This document shows, piece by piece, positions 17,624 to 25,433 of a stretch of 64,000 nucleotides of DNA. This stretch comes from Solimonas sp. K1W22B-7 (GTDB lineage: Bacteria > Pseudomonadota > Gammaproteobacteria > Nevskiales > Nevskiaceae), in contig NZ_CP031704.1 of NCBI RefSeq assembly GCF_003428335.1, positions 2,852,001-2,916,000 on the forward strand. The letters run 5' to 3'. Under the pieces are notes generated by a model. It saw only the letters and a list, made by a program, of their open reading frames with translations. It was not told where the DNA came from and made no database searches. The position numbers and the translations under genes were made by a program. Numbering within the stretch: the first letter of the stretch is position 1; every line of letters starts with the position of its first letter.

Positions 17624-20035
17624 CTAGTAGTAGACGCGCTGGACACGGTATTCGAAGGGGCTGGCGTGACCGCTGTCGTCGATCGCGCGGATACCCAGGC
17701 GATACTTGCCCGGCGCAACGAACTTGCCGGCGTTGTTGCGGCCATCCCATTTCACGGAGGCGTCCCCGGCGGGCACACCCAAAAAGGCCTGCCGACGCAC
17801 TTGCTGGCCTGTTTCCACATGAGACACGACCAGTTCTATGGTGGCCGCCTTGGTCAGCTTGAACTGTAGATGCGTGCGTCCGTCGGCGCTGGCGGTACGG
17901 TCACTGGGGACGAGGATCGCGGGGCTGATCTGCAGGTCGCTGAAGCTCACTGGCGTCTGCACGAACACCGCATTGTCGGCGAAGTCATAGGCCCAGATTC
18001 CGAACAGGAAGGGGTCCGAAGGATTGGTAAGGATCGGCTTTCCGTCGTCGCCGTTGCCATCCCAGCTCACCGCGTGCGTGCCCGCACCCAGGGGCTCGCG
18101 ATCCAGGAACGTAACCAGCCGCGTATTGGTATTGAACAGCCCCATGAAAGCGGTGACTTCCGCGGGGCCGTCGAGGGTGAAGGTTACGATCAGGGGATCG
18201 TTGTTGTAGGGCTGGAAGCTCCTGGGGATGGAACTGCGCGGCGGGTTGGTGGCATGGCCGCCGGTGCTGCCGCGCGCATCGAGTCGCCTCACCTCGTCCC
18301 CTACCTTGTACTGCAGCACGGCATAGTAGGCGGCCCGCGGCAATACTTTGCCGGCGTCGTTGGTGCCGTTCCAGGTGTCGGAGTATTTGCCCGCAGTGCG
18401 TCGCTTCCATGGCACGACCTCGCGTACCACGGCACCAGCCTCGTTCTCGATGACAAGGCGCAACTCCAGGTTCGACGATAGGTCCGTAGCAACCGTGGCA
18501 ACGGTGCCGGCAACGGTGTCGATCGTGCTGTCGGTGACCGATAGCGAAACACGCGTATCGACGATCATGCTGCCGACACTCTTTGCTTTCTTGCTCTGAG
18601 CAGTGGTGACTGTGACAGCCGGGTAATACGTGCCGGGCAGCGTGTACTCGTACGTAGCACTGGCGCCGGTAGCGTCCGTGACGCCGTTGCCGTCGAAATC
18701 CCATTCCAGAGTGGAAACCGAATCGCCGGAAGCCGGCGTGGCAGTGGCGGAAAAGCTGACCCTGAGTGGCGCAAAACCGCGGACAGGACTGGCCGTCAGC
18801 GTGACCGACGGAGAGCCGGCTTCTCCGGCGCGGATTTCAATGTTCGGCGCCCGCACGCGCGTGCTTGCTCCCCGGCTGTCGAAAACCGTCACCGAAGCCG
18901 GGTAGCTGCCGGCCGTTTCGTAAGTGGTGCTTACACCGGAGCCGGTGATGGTGGTCCGGTCGACGGTGCCGTCACCGTTGAAATCCCATTCGAAACGGGC
19001 AATGCCATCGCTGTCGCTCGCGACGGCACTGAACGTTGCCGTCAGTGGAACCTGGCCATTGGTACGGTCTACTGACACTGACGCCGCCGGGGGGCGGTTG
19101 AGCACTTCCATCGTCACCGCGCCTTCGCTGACCTTGCCCCTGCTGTCGGTTACGCGCAACTTGGCGTTGTAGGTGCCCGGCGTGGTGTAGGTGAAATTTT
19201 GCGTACGTCCAACAGGATCGCTGACATCGTACTTACCGTCACCGCTAAAGTCCCATTCATAGGTGTTGACGGCAAACTTGGTGATGATGGTGGGCTTGAG
19301 CTGTACCGCCAGCGGAGCGAACCCGCTTGTGGGCGTGGCGTCCGGCATCGCCAGCAGGTCCGGCAGCTTTACGGTGTACGAAAAACTGCTTTCGCCGCTG
19401 TGGCCGAAGATATCCGACGCGACGATCTCGATTTGCAAAGGACCATCCAGCCATCCTGCCGCTGGAACCAGGGTCAGCACGCCATTGACGAGACTGACTT
19501 CCCCGACGAACGCGCCCCCCTGCTGCTTCACCGACCAGCTCGAAATTGAGGCCGGCAGGTTCTGATCCTGGACGTTGAAAGTGAGCGGCTGATCCGGCTG
19601 TGCAATCGTGGCGTTGGCTGTTGGATCGGAGGCAACAAGGGCGGGTGGTGAATAGTCGGCATTGAGATTGCCCTCCCAACGACCCTTGTTGTTGGCGGCA
19701 TCCGCGACGATGACGACCAAGCCGTGCCGGCCTTCGGGCCACCCGGCAGCAGGCCGGATTCTCCACTGATCCGAACCCGCCGCCGGAGCTGTGAAGACAG
19801 CAGCTACGTCGCTGCCATCGATGAGCAGCTGGAGGCTGTCGGTATTGAGTTTTTTATTGTCGCCTATCCCCAGGATCAACTCCTGGTTCGGCTCGCTCAC
19901 CGCCAAAGTTTCCGCGGGTGCGGTCAGTGTTGGCGGCGTCTTGTCCTTGGACTTTCCCTTGCAAGCGGTGACGCTGATCAAAACAGCAAGCGCAACCAAC
20001 CACGCGCCCCCCTTGTGCTGCCATGACGTATGCAT
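17624..20035 (-). CDS. PKD-domain surface lipoprotein with FlgD-type Ig repeats
   Basis: This 803-residue protein starts the Rhs operon. Residues 1-25 are a lipoprotein signal with lipobox VTAC, so it is lipid-anchored. Residues about 30-222 are two or three Ig-like domains, and about 224-500 are three PKD domains, marked by YEWDFSGDGKYD, FEWDFNGDGTVD and LEWDFDGNGVTD. The last 300 residues hold three FlgD-type modules (SDTWNGTNDAGKVLPRAAY, VSWDGNGDDGKP, VKWDGRNNAGKFVAPGKY). Such proteins act as stalks or adhesins. Placed before a signal-peptide-bearing Rhs gene, it may hold or display the Rhs protein on the cell surface; that is inference. Confidence 0.82.
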   Translation of the reverse strand: MHTSWQHKGGAWLVALAVLISVTACKGKSKDKTPPTLTAPAETLAVSEPNQELILGIGDNKKLNTDSLQLLIDGSDVAAVFTAPAAGSDQWRIRPAAGWPEGRHGLVVIVADAANNKGRWEGNLNADYSPPALVASDPTANATIAQPDQPLTFNVQDQNLPASISSWSVKQQGGAFVGEVSLVNGVLTLVPAAGWLDGPLQIEIVASDIFGHSGESSFSYTVKLPDLLAMPDATPTSGFAPLAVQLKPTIITKFAVNTYEWDFSGDGKYDVSDPVGRTQNFTYTTPGTYNAKLRVTDSRGKVSEGAVTMEVLNRPPAASVSVDRTNGQVPLTATFSAVASDSDGIARFEWDFNGDGTVDRTTITGSGVSTTYETAGSYPASVTVFDSRGASTRVRAPNIEIRAGEAGSPSVTLTASPVRGFAPLRVSFSATATPASGDSVSTLEWDFDGNGVTDATGASATYEYTLPGTYYPAVTVTTAQSKKAKSVGSMIVDTRVSLSVTDSTIDTVAGTVATVATDLSSNLELRLVIENEAGAVVREVVPWKRRTAGKYSDTWNGTNDAGKVLPRAAYYAVLQYKVGDEVRRLDARGSTGGHATNPPRSSIPRSFQPYNNDPLIVTFTLDGPAEVTAFMGLFNTNTRLVTFLDREPLGAGTHAVSWDGNGDDGKPILTNPSDPFLFGIWAYDFADNAVFVQTPVSFSDLQISPAILVPSDRTASADGRTHLQFKLTKAATIELVVSHVETGQQVRRQAFLGVPAGDASVKWDGRNNAGKFVAPGKYRLGIRAIDDSGHASPFEYRVQRVYY

Positions 20036-20579
20036 GCTGGCCCCTTCGAGAATTCAGCAAGCCGACCATCACGGTCGGCTCTCCCAACCTACTGAAATCC
20101 ACGATGCATCCGATGCATCACATCGCGCCCCTGTGGATTTGGCTACCCCAAACACCGCTCCATGGCTCGGGCATTCAAACAGACTATTCGCAGCTTGTTC
20201 TTACAGTTCCATTGCGGATGCAGCTAAAGCTCTGGAAGATCGAATTTTTTGCTCGCTCGGCGTCGCCAAACGAATTGACCACCAGCGGCCAGCGAGCTCA
20301 CCAGAAGTGCCGAAAAGAGCACTATCAAAATGGCGACTATCTCAAGCACGACGACGGCCCGGTTTCGTCACGCGGCTACGTTCCACTGAAAAATGATTTC
20401 GACTGCGTCAGGAGGCGCGAGGCCATCTGCCGATCAGAGATGAACATACATTCAAAGGTGGTGTCAACCTGACAACCGAGTCAGTTCTGCCCTGCCTGGG
20501 AGCACCAGCCGCAGTCGCACCAGTGCTATGCCCAGGGCCAGGCTGCTGAGCTGATCACTTGGGCTGAGAGTGCCGGCCG
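20036..20579. other. Intergenic 544 bp upstream of the Rhs operon
   Basis: No gene is supported here. A plus-strand frame from 20023 to 20472 overlaps the lipoprotein start and has no ribosome site or recognisable sequence. On the minus strand this is the leader of the Rhs operon: AAGGGG lies about 8 bp before the lipoprotein ATG, and a hairpin AGCCGACC/GGTCGGCT is at 20060-20080. The rest is AT-richer than the flanks and may be decayed mobile-element DNA. Confidence 0.5.
20060..20080 (-). promoter_or_regulatory. Hairpin in the leader of the PKD-Rhs operon
   Basis: AGCCGACC (20060-20067) pairs with GGTCGGCT (20073-20080) over a 5-base loop, 25-45 bp before the lipoprotein start. No U tract follows on the minus strand. 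It could affect mRNA stability or translation, or could be a protein-binding site. This is seen in the sequence only. Confidence 0.3.
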
Positions 20580-21072
20580 CTCCATGAGGCGCTTCCTCCT
20601 GCTACGGCCACAGAACAATGGGCCGTGCGTGCGGAGATGGCGAAGGAACGAAAGAGAACGTTGGTAGCGCGAATTCAGAAAATTGAGCAAAAGGTCAATT
20701 CTCTTGCTCTACGGCTGGCAGAGCCCAATAGCCCCTGCAGTTCTTCGAGCCTACAAAGACAGAATCACGAAACTGGAGGCTGAGCGGCTGGCGACTAAGG
20801 AACAGCTCGCTAAAACGGGCTTGCCTTCCAAGTCATTCGAGCAGAGCTGTAAGGCCGCTATGACGTTTTGGGCGAAGCCGTTGTCGCTTTGGATGTCGCC
20901 GCTGCTGAACGTGAAAAGGGCTGTTCTGAAGCTAGCCTTTTCGGGGCGATTGCACTTTTCGCGGAAAACGGGGCGATTCGAACCCGTTTTGTCCTTGCCA
21001 TTCAAGCTATTAGGGGGCGCTGACCCCCTAATGAATAAATTGGCGTCCCCACGGGGATTCGAACCCCGGTAA
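20580..21072 (+). pseudogene. C-terminal remnant of a serine site-specific recombinase
   Basis: The last part of a large serine recombinase is recognisable. Frame A (to about 20735) reads EMAKERKRTLVARIQKIEQ and LRLAEPNSP. After one extra base at about 20736, the frame from 20737 continues AVLRAYKDRITKLE, KSFEQSCKAAMTFWAKPL and RAVLKLAFSGRLHF, ending with SLPFKLLGG. This coiled-coil region followed by LKLAF and SLPFK is the known tail of phage-type resolvases. The catalytic N-terminal domain is missing, so the gene is dead. Its 3' end runs into tRNA-Glu (ASPRGFEPR is the tRNA read in frame). It probably marks the edge of an integrated element. Confidence 0.75.
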
Positions 21073-21116
21073 TCACCGTGAAAGGGTGGTGTCCTAGGCC
21101 TCTAGACGATGGGGAC
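21041..21116 (-). tRNA. tRNA-Glu (anticodon TTC)
   Basis: The minus strand gives a 76-base cloverleaf beginning GTCCCCATCGTCTAGAGG and ending GGGGACGCCA, with CCA encoded. The anticodon loop CTTTCAC carries TTC. The T-arm GGTTCGAATCC is intact. The recombinase remnant abuts its 3' end, so it is a likely attachment site. Confidence 0.95.
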
Positions 21117-21185
21117 GAGGCAGAAAACTTGAATGTCTCCAGGACATTCGCCATTTCGTCAAAAACAACGAAACAGGAGAAAATT

Positions 21186-21261
<76 letters not shown>

Positions 21262-21459
21262 GAACAGACCGCAACAGCGTTCGGTGAGGCGCGCATTATA
21301 CAGACCACATTCGATTTGGGAAGGGCTTTTTTGCAGCTTTTTGACACAGCTGTGGAGCCGTCCAGAAAACGTCGAAATGGCAAGGCTGCTGGCTATCGCA
21401 GCCCGGCAGGACTACCGTTGATCCTGCGGCGTCGATGCCCCTTTCACAAGGAGTCCAGC

Positions 21460-22020
21460 ATGCGACATCTCCTGCCCCGAGGACGCGCGGCGCCCCTGCT
21501 ACTGTCGCTGAGCGCGGCACTGATGAGCCACCCGGCGGCGGCCACCGCGGCCAAACCCAATCACGGCAAGCGGCATCACGGCCGGCTGGAACATACGGCC
21601 TACCATCCGCTGCGGCCCGGCAACCCGGCCGGCCTGATGGACCGGCTGGACGAGGAGCGCGTGATGCTCGGCGCCATGTCGATGCTCGGCACCCGCTACC
21701 GGCTCGGCAGCCGCAAGAGCACCGCGGTGGACTGCTCGCTGCTGGTCCAGCGCATCTACGCCGCCATCGGCATGGACCTGCCGCGCACCACCCGCGAGCA
21801 GATCCACCTGGGCGAACCGGTACACGTGGAGGCGCTGCGCAAGGGCGATCTGCTGTTCTACCGCTGGCAGGGCCGCAATCTGCATGTCGCCATCTACATG
21901 GACAACGGCTACATCCTGCATGCCTCGCCCCGCGAGGGAAAGGTGGTCATGACGCAACTCAACCCGAGCTGGAGCCGCCGCCTGGTCGCGGTGCGACGGG
22001 TGCTCTATGACCCGTCCTGA
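21460..22020 (+). CDS. NlpC/P60 family peptidoglycan hydrolase
   Basis: This is an exported cysteine peptidase that should cut peptide cross-links in cell-wall stem peptides. I chose ATG 21460 because AAGGAG lies 8 bp upstream; a longer frame back to 21133 only reads through tRNA-Ala DNA. The 186-residue product has a signal peptide ending near HPAAA, a basic linker and the NlpC/P60 domain. The catalytic Cys is in STAVDCSLLVQRIY, and the His is in GRNLHVAIYMDNGYILHAS. The last four residues (YDPS) and the stop come from the inserted IS element; without it the frame would stop after RRVL. The enzyme is probably still active. Confidence 0.9.
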   Translation: MRHLLPRGRAAPLLLSLSAALMSHPAAATAAKPNHGKRHHGRLEHTAYHPLRPGNPAGLMDRLDEERVMLGAMSMLGTRYRLGSRKSTAVDCSLLVQRIYAAIGMDLPRTTREQIHLGEPVHVEALRKGDLLFYRWQGRNLHVAIYMDNGYILHASPREGKVVMTQLNPSWSRRLVAVRRVLYDPS

Positions 22021-22055
22021 AATAGGTTGACACCTATACGGGGTAAAACTGGTCG

Positions 22056-22892
22056 CTAAAGTATGCTGGATACAGACGCCCGATGGACTTCATCGGGCGT
22101 TTTGTATTTCAGGGCCAAGTGTGGCCGTTCATGGTTGTAGATGTGAATGGACTGCCGGACCATCTGTTCGGCCTGTTCCAGGTTGGCGGGTCGCTGGAGC
22201 AGGAATTCGTTCTTCAGGATGCCGTTGACGCGCTCTGCCAGGGCGTTCTGGTAGCAGTCGTAGCCGTCGGTCATCGAGCAGGTCAGGCCGTGTCGCTGGT
22301 GGATCTGCTGGTAGACGTTCGAGCAGTACTGGATGCCCCGGTCGGAGTGGTGGATCAGCCGCTGAGCCGTCTGCCGGGTCTTGAGCGCCATCTTCAGGGC
22401 CTCACTGACCTGCTCGGTCTGCAGGCTGTCGTGGACGTGATAGCCGACGATCTTGCGGGAGTAGGCATCGGTGACCAGGCTCAGGTAGACGCATTTCTCC
22501 CGCGTCGGCAGATAAGTGATGTCGGCGACCCAGACCTGCTCGCCGGTCGCGGGCTGGATGCCGCTTCCCGGCTTGAGCAGGTTCGGATGCTTGCGGAAGC
22601 GATGATGGCTGTCGGTGGTCTTGTGGTACGCCCGGCGGCTGGGGACCAGCATCCGGGCGTTGCGCAGGATGCTGAACAGGGTATCCCGCCCCACGTGGAT
22701 GCCGTTGGGCCGCTGCAGCAGGTGCTGCAGCTTGCGGGTGCCCACGCGCGGCTGGCGCAGGCGAATCTGCTCCACGCGCCGGATCACCTCGGAACAGGTC
22801 TGTGCACGCTCGCTCGCGCACTCCAGCCGCTGGTAGTACGCCTGCCGGCTGATGCCCATGTAGCGGCAAGCCCTCTTAACGCTCAAGCCCAT
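22056..22892 (-). CDS. IS3-family transposase OrfB (DDE integrase-like)
   Basis: This 278-residue frame carries the retroviral-integrase-type catalytic core. The acidic triad is visible: WVADITYLP near residue 120, HHSDRGIQYCS near residue 183, and NALAERVNGILKNEF with the Glu near residue 219, the DD(35)E spacing of IS3. The N-terminal HTH_21-like part (CRYMGISRQAYYQRL) precedes it. The ATG overlaps the orfA stop by one base. The active transposase is normally the OrfAB fusion made by -1 frameshifting; the -1 frame between the slippery site and this ATG is open, which supports it. Confidence 0.95.
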   Translation of the reverse strand: MGLSVKRACRYMGISRQAYYQRLECASERAQTCSEVIRRVEQIRLRQPRVGTRKLQHLLQRPNGIHVGRDTLFSILRNARMLVPSRRAYHKTTDSHHRFRKHPNLLKPGSGIQPATGEQVWVADITYLPTREKCVYLSLVTDAYSRKIVGYHVHDSLQTEQVSEALKMALKTRQTAQRLIHHSDRGIQYCSNVYQQIHQRHGLTCSMTDGYDCYQNALAERVNGILKNEFLLQRPANLEQAEQMVRQSIHIYNHERPHLALKYKTPDEVHRASVSSIL

Positions 22893-23275
22893 TACGAGCT
22901 TTTGCGCGAGGACTTGCCCACAGGCTTTTTTACCACCACTCCGTAGTCCTTCTTCAGGACATCCACCACCGCCTCGAAAAACTGGGCCTTCTCCTTGGCC
23001 TCCCGCAACTCGACCTCCAGCTGCTTGATCCGCTGCTCGGGCGTCAGTGGCTTCTTTTCACTCATCATCGGCTTCCCTTGAGGAGCCCATGATGCCCGCC
23101 CCGCTACAGGCCGGCCATATCGCCGAACCCACTGCAGAACCGTCGAGCTGCCCTGGATGCCGTAGCGCTCCTGGGCCTGCCTACAACTCATCTCACCTTT
23201 CTCAACCTGATCCACAACCGCCAACTTAAAGGCCATCGTGTAATCGCGCTGTGTCCTCTTAGACCTTGATTCCAT
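22892..23275 (-). CDS. IS3-family transposase OrfA (helix-turn-helix part)
   Basis: This 127-residue protein is the DNA-binding half of the transposase. It starts MESRSKRTQRDYTMAFK, with an HTH (SCRQAQERYGIQGSSTVLQW) followed by a leucine-zipper-like coiled coil (EQRIKQLEVELREAKEKAQF). OrfA proteins of IS3 elements bind the terminal repeats and regulate transposition. Near its end, codons GTA AAA AAG form the A AAA AAG slippery heptamer, which lets ribosomes slip -1 into orfB to make the OrfAB fusion. No damage is visible. Confidence 0.93.
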   Translation of the reverse strand: MESRSKRTQRDYTMAFKLAVVDQVEKGEMSCRQAQERYGIQGSSTVLQWVRRYGRPVAGRASWAPQGKPMMSEKKPLTPEQRIKQLEVELREAKEKAQFFEAVVDVLKKDYGVVVKKPVGKSSRKSS

Positions 23276-23335
23276 TTGACTCTCCTTCTCGGCTTCGAAA
23301 AGGTGTCAACCCAGGGCAGGACGGGTCACTAGCAT

Positions 23336-23363
23336 AAAAAAAGGCCCCGCGAACGGGGCCTTT
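23336..23363 (-). terminator. Rho-independent terminator of clpX
   Basis: AAAGGCCCCG (23340-23349) pairs with CGGGGCCTTT (23354-23363) over CGAA. On the minus strand it is followed by a run of seven T (23342-23336). It ends clpX transcription. Before the IS came in it also lay directly after the NlpC/P60 stop on the other strand. Confidence 0.88.
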
Positions 23364-23383
23364 CTCTTCCTCTCGGCTAACGG

Positions 23384-24649
23384 TCAAGCCGCCGAATTCT
23401 TTGCTTCGCTGTTCTCGTAGACGATGAAGGGCTTGGCTTCGCCGCGCACCACCGCCTCGTCGACCACGACCTTGCTGACGTTGGACATCGACGGCAGGTC
23501 GTACATCACGTCGAGCAGGATGTTCTCCATGATCGTACGCAGGCCGCGCGCACCGGTCTTGCGCTCCTTGGCGCGCTTGGAGATGGCGCGCAGGGCATCC
23601 TCGCGGAACTCCAGGGTCACGCCCTCCATCTGGAACAGCTTGCCGTACTGCTTGACCAGGGCGTTCTTCGGCTCCTTGAGGATCGACATCAGCGCCTTTT
23701 CGTCCAGCTCCTCGAGCACCGCCAGGACCGGCAGGCGGCCGACGAACTCGGGGATCAGGCCGAAGCGGATCAGGTCATCCGGCTCCACCTTGGCGTACAT
23801 CTCGTTGATGTGGCGCGAGTCGTCCTGGCTCTTGACCTCGGCCTGGAAGCCGATGCCTGCCTTGACGGTACGGTTCTGGATGACCTTGTCCAGGCCGGCG
23901 AAAGCGCCGCCGCAGATGAACAGGATGCTGGCCGTATTGACCTGCAGGAACTCCTGCTGAGGATGCTTGCGGCCGCCCTGCGGCGGCACGCTGGCGATGG
24001 TGCCTTCCACCAGCTTGAGCAGGGCCTGCTGCACACCCTCGCCCGAGACGTCGCGGGTGATCGACGGGTTTTCCGACTTGCGCGAAATCTTGTCGATTTC
24101 GTCGATGTAGACGATGCCGCGCTGGGCCTTCTCGACGTCGTAGTCGCACTTCTGCAACAGGCGCGCAATGATGTTTTCCACGTCTTCGCCGACATAGCCG
24201 GCTTCGGTCAGCGTGGTGGCATCGGCGATCGCGAACGGCACGTCCAGCAGGCGTGCCAAGGTCTCGGCCAGCAGGGTCTTGCCGGAACCGGTGGGGCCGA
24301 TCAGCAGGATGTTGGACTTGGCAATTTCCACGCCGTCCTGCGAGCCCTTTACCGACAGGCGCTTGTAGTGGTTGTAGACGGCGACCGACAGGATCTTCTT
24401 GGCCGTTTCCTGGCCGATCACGTACTCGTCGAGCACGGCACGGATTTCCTGCGGCTTGGGCAGGCCCTTCGTGCTCGGCTTGGCGTGTACTTCCTCACGG
24501 ATGATGTCGTTGCACAGGTCGACGCATTCGTCGCAGATGTACACCGACGGACCGGCGATCAGCTTACGGACCTCATGCTCGCTCTTGCCGCAGAAAGAGC
24601 AATAAAGGACCCGTCCGTTGTGTGCGCCGCTCCGTGTTTCGTTCGTCAT
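23384..24649 (-). CDS. clpX: ClpX ATP-dependent unfoldase
   Basis: ClpX is the hexameric AAA+ unfoldase that feeds proteins, including ssrA-tagged ones, into the ClpP chamber. The 421-residue product is full length. The N-terminal C4 zinc domain ([26 protein letters not shown]) binds substrates and adaptors. Walker A is GPTGSGKT near residue 117, Walker B is [10 protein letters not shown] near residue 180, and sensor motifs follow (ARGLRTIME). The pore loop GYVGEDVE is present. It follows clpP by 91 bp, which contains its own promoter-like sequence, so it can be made with clpP or alone. Confidence 0.98.
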   Translation of the reverse strand: MTNETRSGAHNGRVLYCSFCGKSEHEVRKLIAGPSVYICDECVDLCNDIIREEVHAKPSTKGLPKPQEIRAVLDEYVIGQETAKKILSVAVYNHYKRLSVKGSQDGVEIAKSNILLIGPTGSGKTLLAETLARLLDVPFAIADATTLTEAGYVGEDVENIIARLLQKCDYDVEKAQRGIVYIDEIDKISRKSENPSITRDVSGEGVQQALLKLVEGTIASVPPQGGRKHPQQEFLQVNTASILFICGGAFAGLDKVIQNRTVKAGIGFQAEVKSQDDSRHINEMYAKVEPDDLIRFGLIPEFVGRLPVLAVLEELDEKALMSILKEPKNALVKQYGKLFQMEGVTLEFREDALRAISKRAKERKTGARGLRTIMENILLDVMYDLPSMSNVSKVVVDEAVVRGEAKPFIVYENSEAKNSAA

Positions 24650-24688
24650 CTCACTTCCTCTCCGGCACCGTGACGGCCCGGTGACACC

Positions 24689-24716
24689 TGTATAGCACAG
24701 TGCCTTTTAGCTGCAA
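24689..24716 (-). promoter_or_regulatory. Promoter of clpX
   Basis: On the minus strand, TTGCAG (24716-24711), a 16-bp spacer and TATACA (24694-24689) form a sigma-70 promoter about 40 bp before the clpX start. A TG one base before the -10 adds an extended -10 element. Confidence 0.6.
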
Positions 24717-24740
24717 AACCCATGACAGACGCTGAACCGC

Positions 24741-25355
24741 TCAGCGGCCGATTTCGCCCCGCTGGGTGAATATCTGGTCGATCAGGCCGTAGTCCTTGGC
24801 CTGCTCGGCGTTCAGGAAGAAATCACGCTCGACATCGCGGGAGATCTTTTCCAGCGGCTGGCCGGTGTGTTCAGCCATCAATTTGTTCAGTTTTTCGCGC
24901 AGATACAGGATTTCGCGAGCCTGGATCTCGATATCCGTGGCCTGGCCCTGGGCGCCGCCCGAGGGCTGGTGGATCATGACCCGTGCATTCGGCAATGCGA
25001 AACGCTTGCCCTTGGCACCGGCCGACAGCAGGAAGGCGCCCATGCTGGCCGCCTGGCCAATGCACATGGTGGCCACGTCCGGCTTGATGAAGCGCATGGT
25101 GTCGTAGATCGACAGGCCGGCGGTGACCACGCCACCCGGCGAGTTGATGTACAGGTGGATGTCCTTGTCCGGGTTCTCCGACTCCAGGAACAGCAGCTGC
25201 GCCACGACCAGGTTGGCCATGTGGTCCTCGATGGGACCGACCACGAACACGATGCGCTCCTTCAGCAGGCGCGAGTAGATGTCGAAAGCGCGCTCGCCGC
25301 GGGCGGTCTGCTCCACCACCATCGGGACAAGCTGGGCGCGGGTCTGGTTATCCAT
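24741..25355 (-). CDS. clpP: ClpP ATP-dependent protease, proteolytic subunit
   Basis: ClpP is the 14-mer serine peptidase barrel that works with ClpX or ClpA in protein turnover. The 204-residue product matches the normal length. The catalytic triad is intact: Ser in [12 protein letters not shown] near residue 103, His in VMIHQPSGG near residue 128, and Asp in [10 protein letters not shown] near residue 177. The short propeptide and [12 protein letters not shown]-terminus are typical. It lies between tig and clpX, the conserved gammaproteobacterial order. A strong hairpin between tig and clpP may separate their expression. Confidence 0.98.
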   Translation of the reverse strand: MDNQTRAQLVPMVVEQTARGERAFDIYSRLLKERIVFVVGPIEDHMANLVVAQLLFLESENPDKDIHLYINSPGGVVTAGLSIYDTMRFIKPDVATMCIGQAASMGAFLLSAGAKGKRFALPNARVMIHQPSGGAQGQATDIEIQAREILYLREKLNKLMAEHTGQPLEKISRDVERDFFLNAEQAKDYGLIDQIFTQRGEIGR

Positions 25356-25389
25356 TGAACCTTCCTGAATCGTTTTGATTATCGAGGGC

Positions 25390-25416
25390 GCCGCCGGGGC
25401 ACGAAGCCCCGGCGGC
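25390..25416 (-). terminator. GC-rich hairpin between tig and clpP
   Basis: GCCGCCGGGGC (25390-25400) and its complement (25406-25416) form an 11-bp stem with a 5-base loop. No U tract follows on the minus strand, so it is more likely a partial attenuator or mRNA processing site than a full terminator. Confidence 0.45.
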
Positions 25417-25433
25417 CTGGATGCTGCAGCTAC

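Larger units (their letters stand above)
22008..23328 (-). mobile_element. Complete IS3-family insertion sequence
   Basis: The 1321-bp element begins TGACCCGTCCTG and ends CAGGACGGGTCA, with imperfect inverted repeats of about 27 bp (TGACCCGTCCTGnnnTnGGTTGACACCT). It holds overlapping orfA and orfB on the minus strand, with an A6G slippery site at 22931-22925. A 3-bp CTA duplication flanks it. Both frames are intact, so it may still move. No second copy is in this window. Confidence 0.93.
22005..23331. repeat. 3-bp target-site duplication (CTA) flanking the IS
   Basis: CTA at 22005-22007 and CTA at 23329-23331 flank the element directly. Removing the IS and one copy restores CTC TAG CAT, giving the NlpC/P60 gene a native TAG stop just before the terminator at 23340. 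This is the short duplication usual for the IS3 family. Confidence 0.85.

Noticed and set aside
20023-20472. A 149-residue plus-strand frame upstream of the Rhs operon
   Set aside because: It overlaps the lipoprotein start, has no ribosome site and resembles nothing; the region is more likely leader and decayed DNA.
20490-20530. GTGTCAACC and GCCCTGCCTGGG near 20.46-20.5 kb as a second IS end
   Set aside because: Only short pieces resemble the IS terminal repeat and their spacing is wrong.
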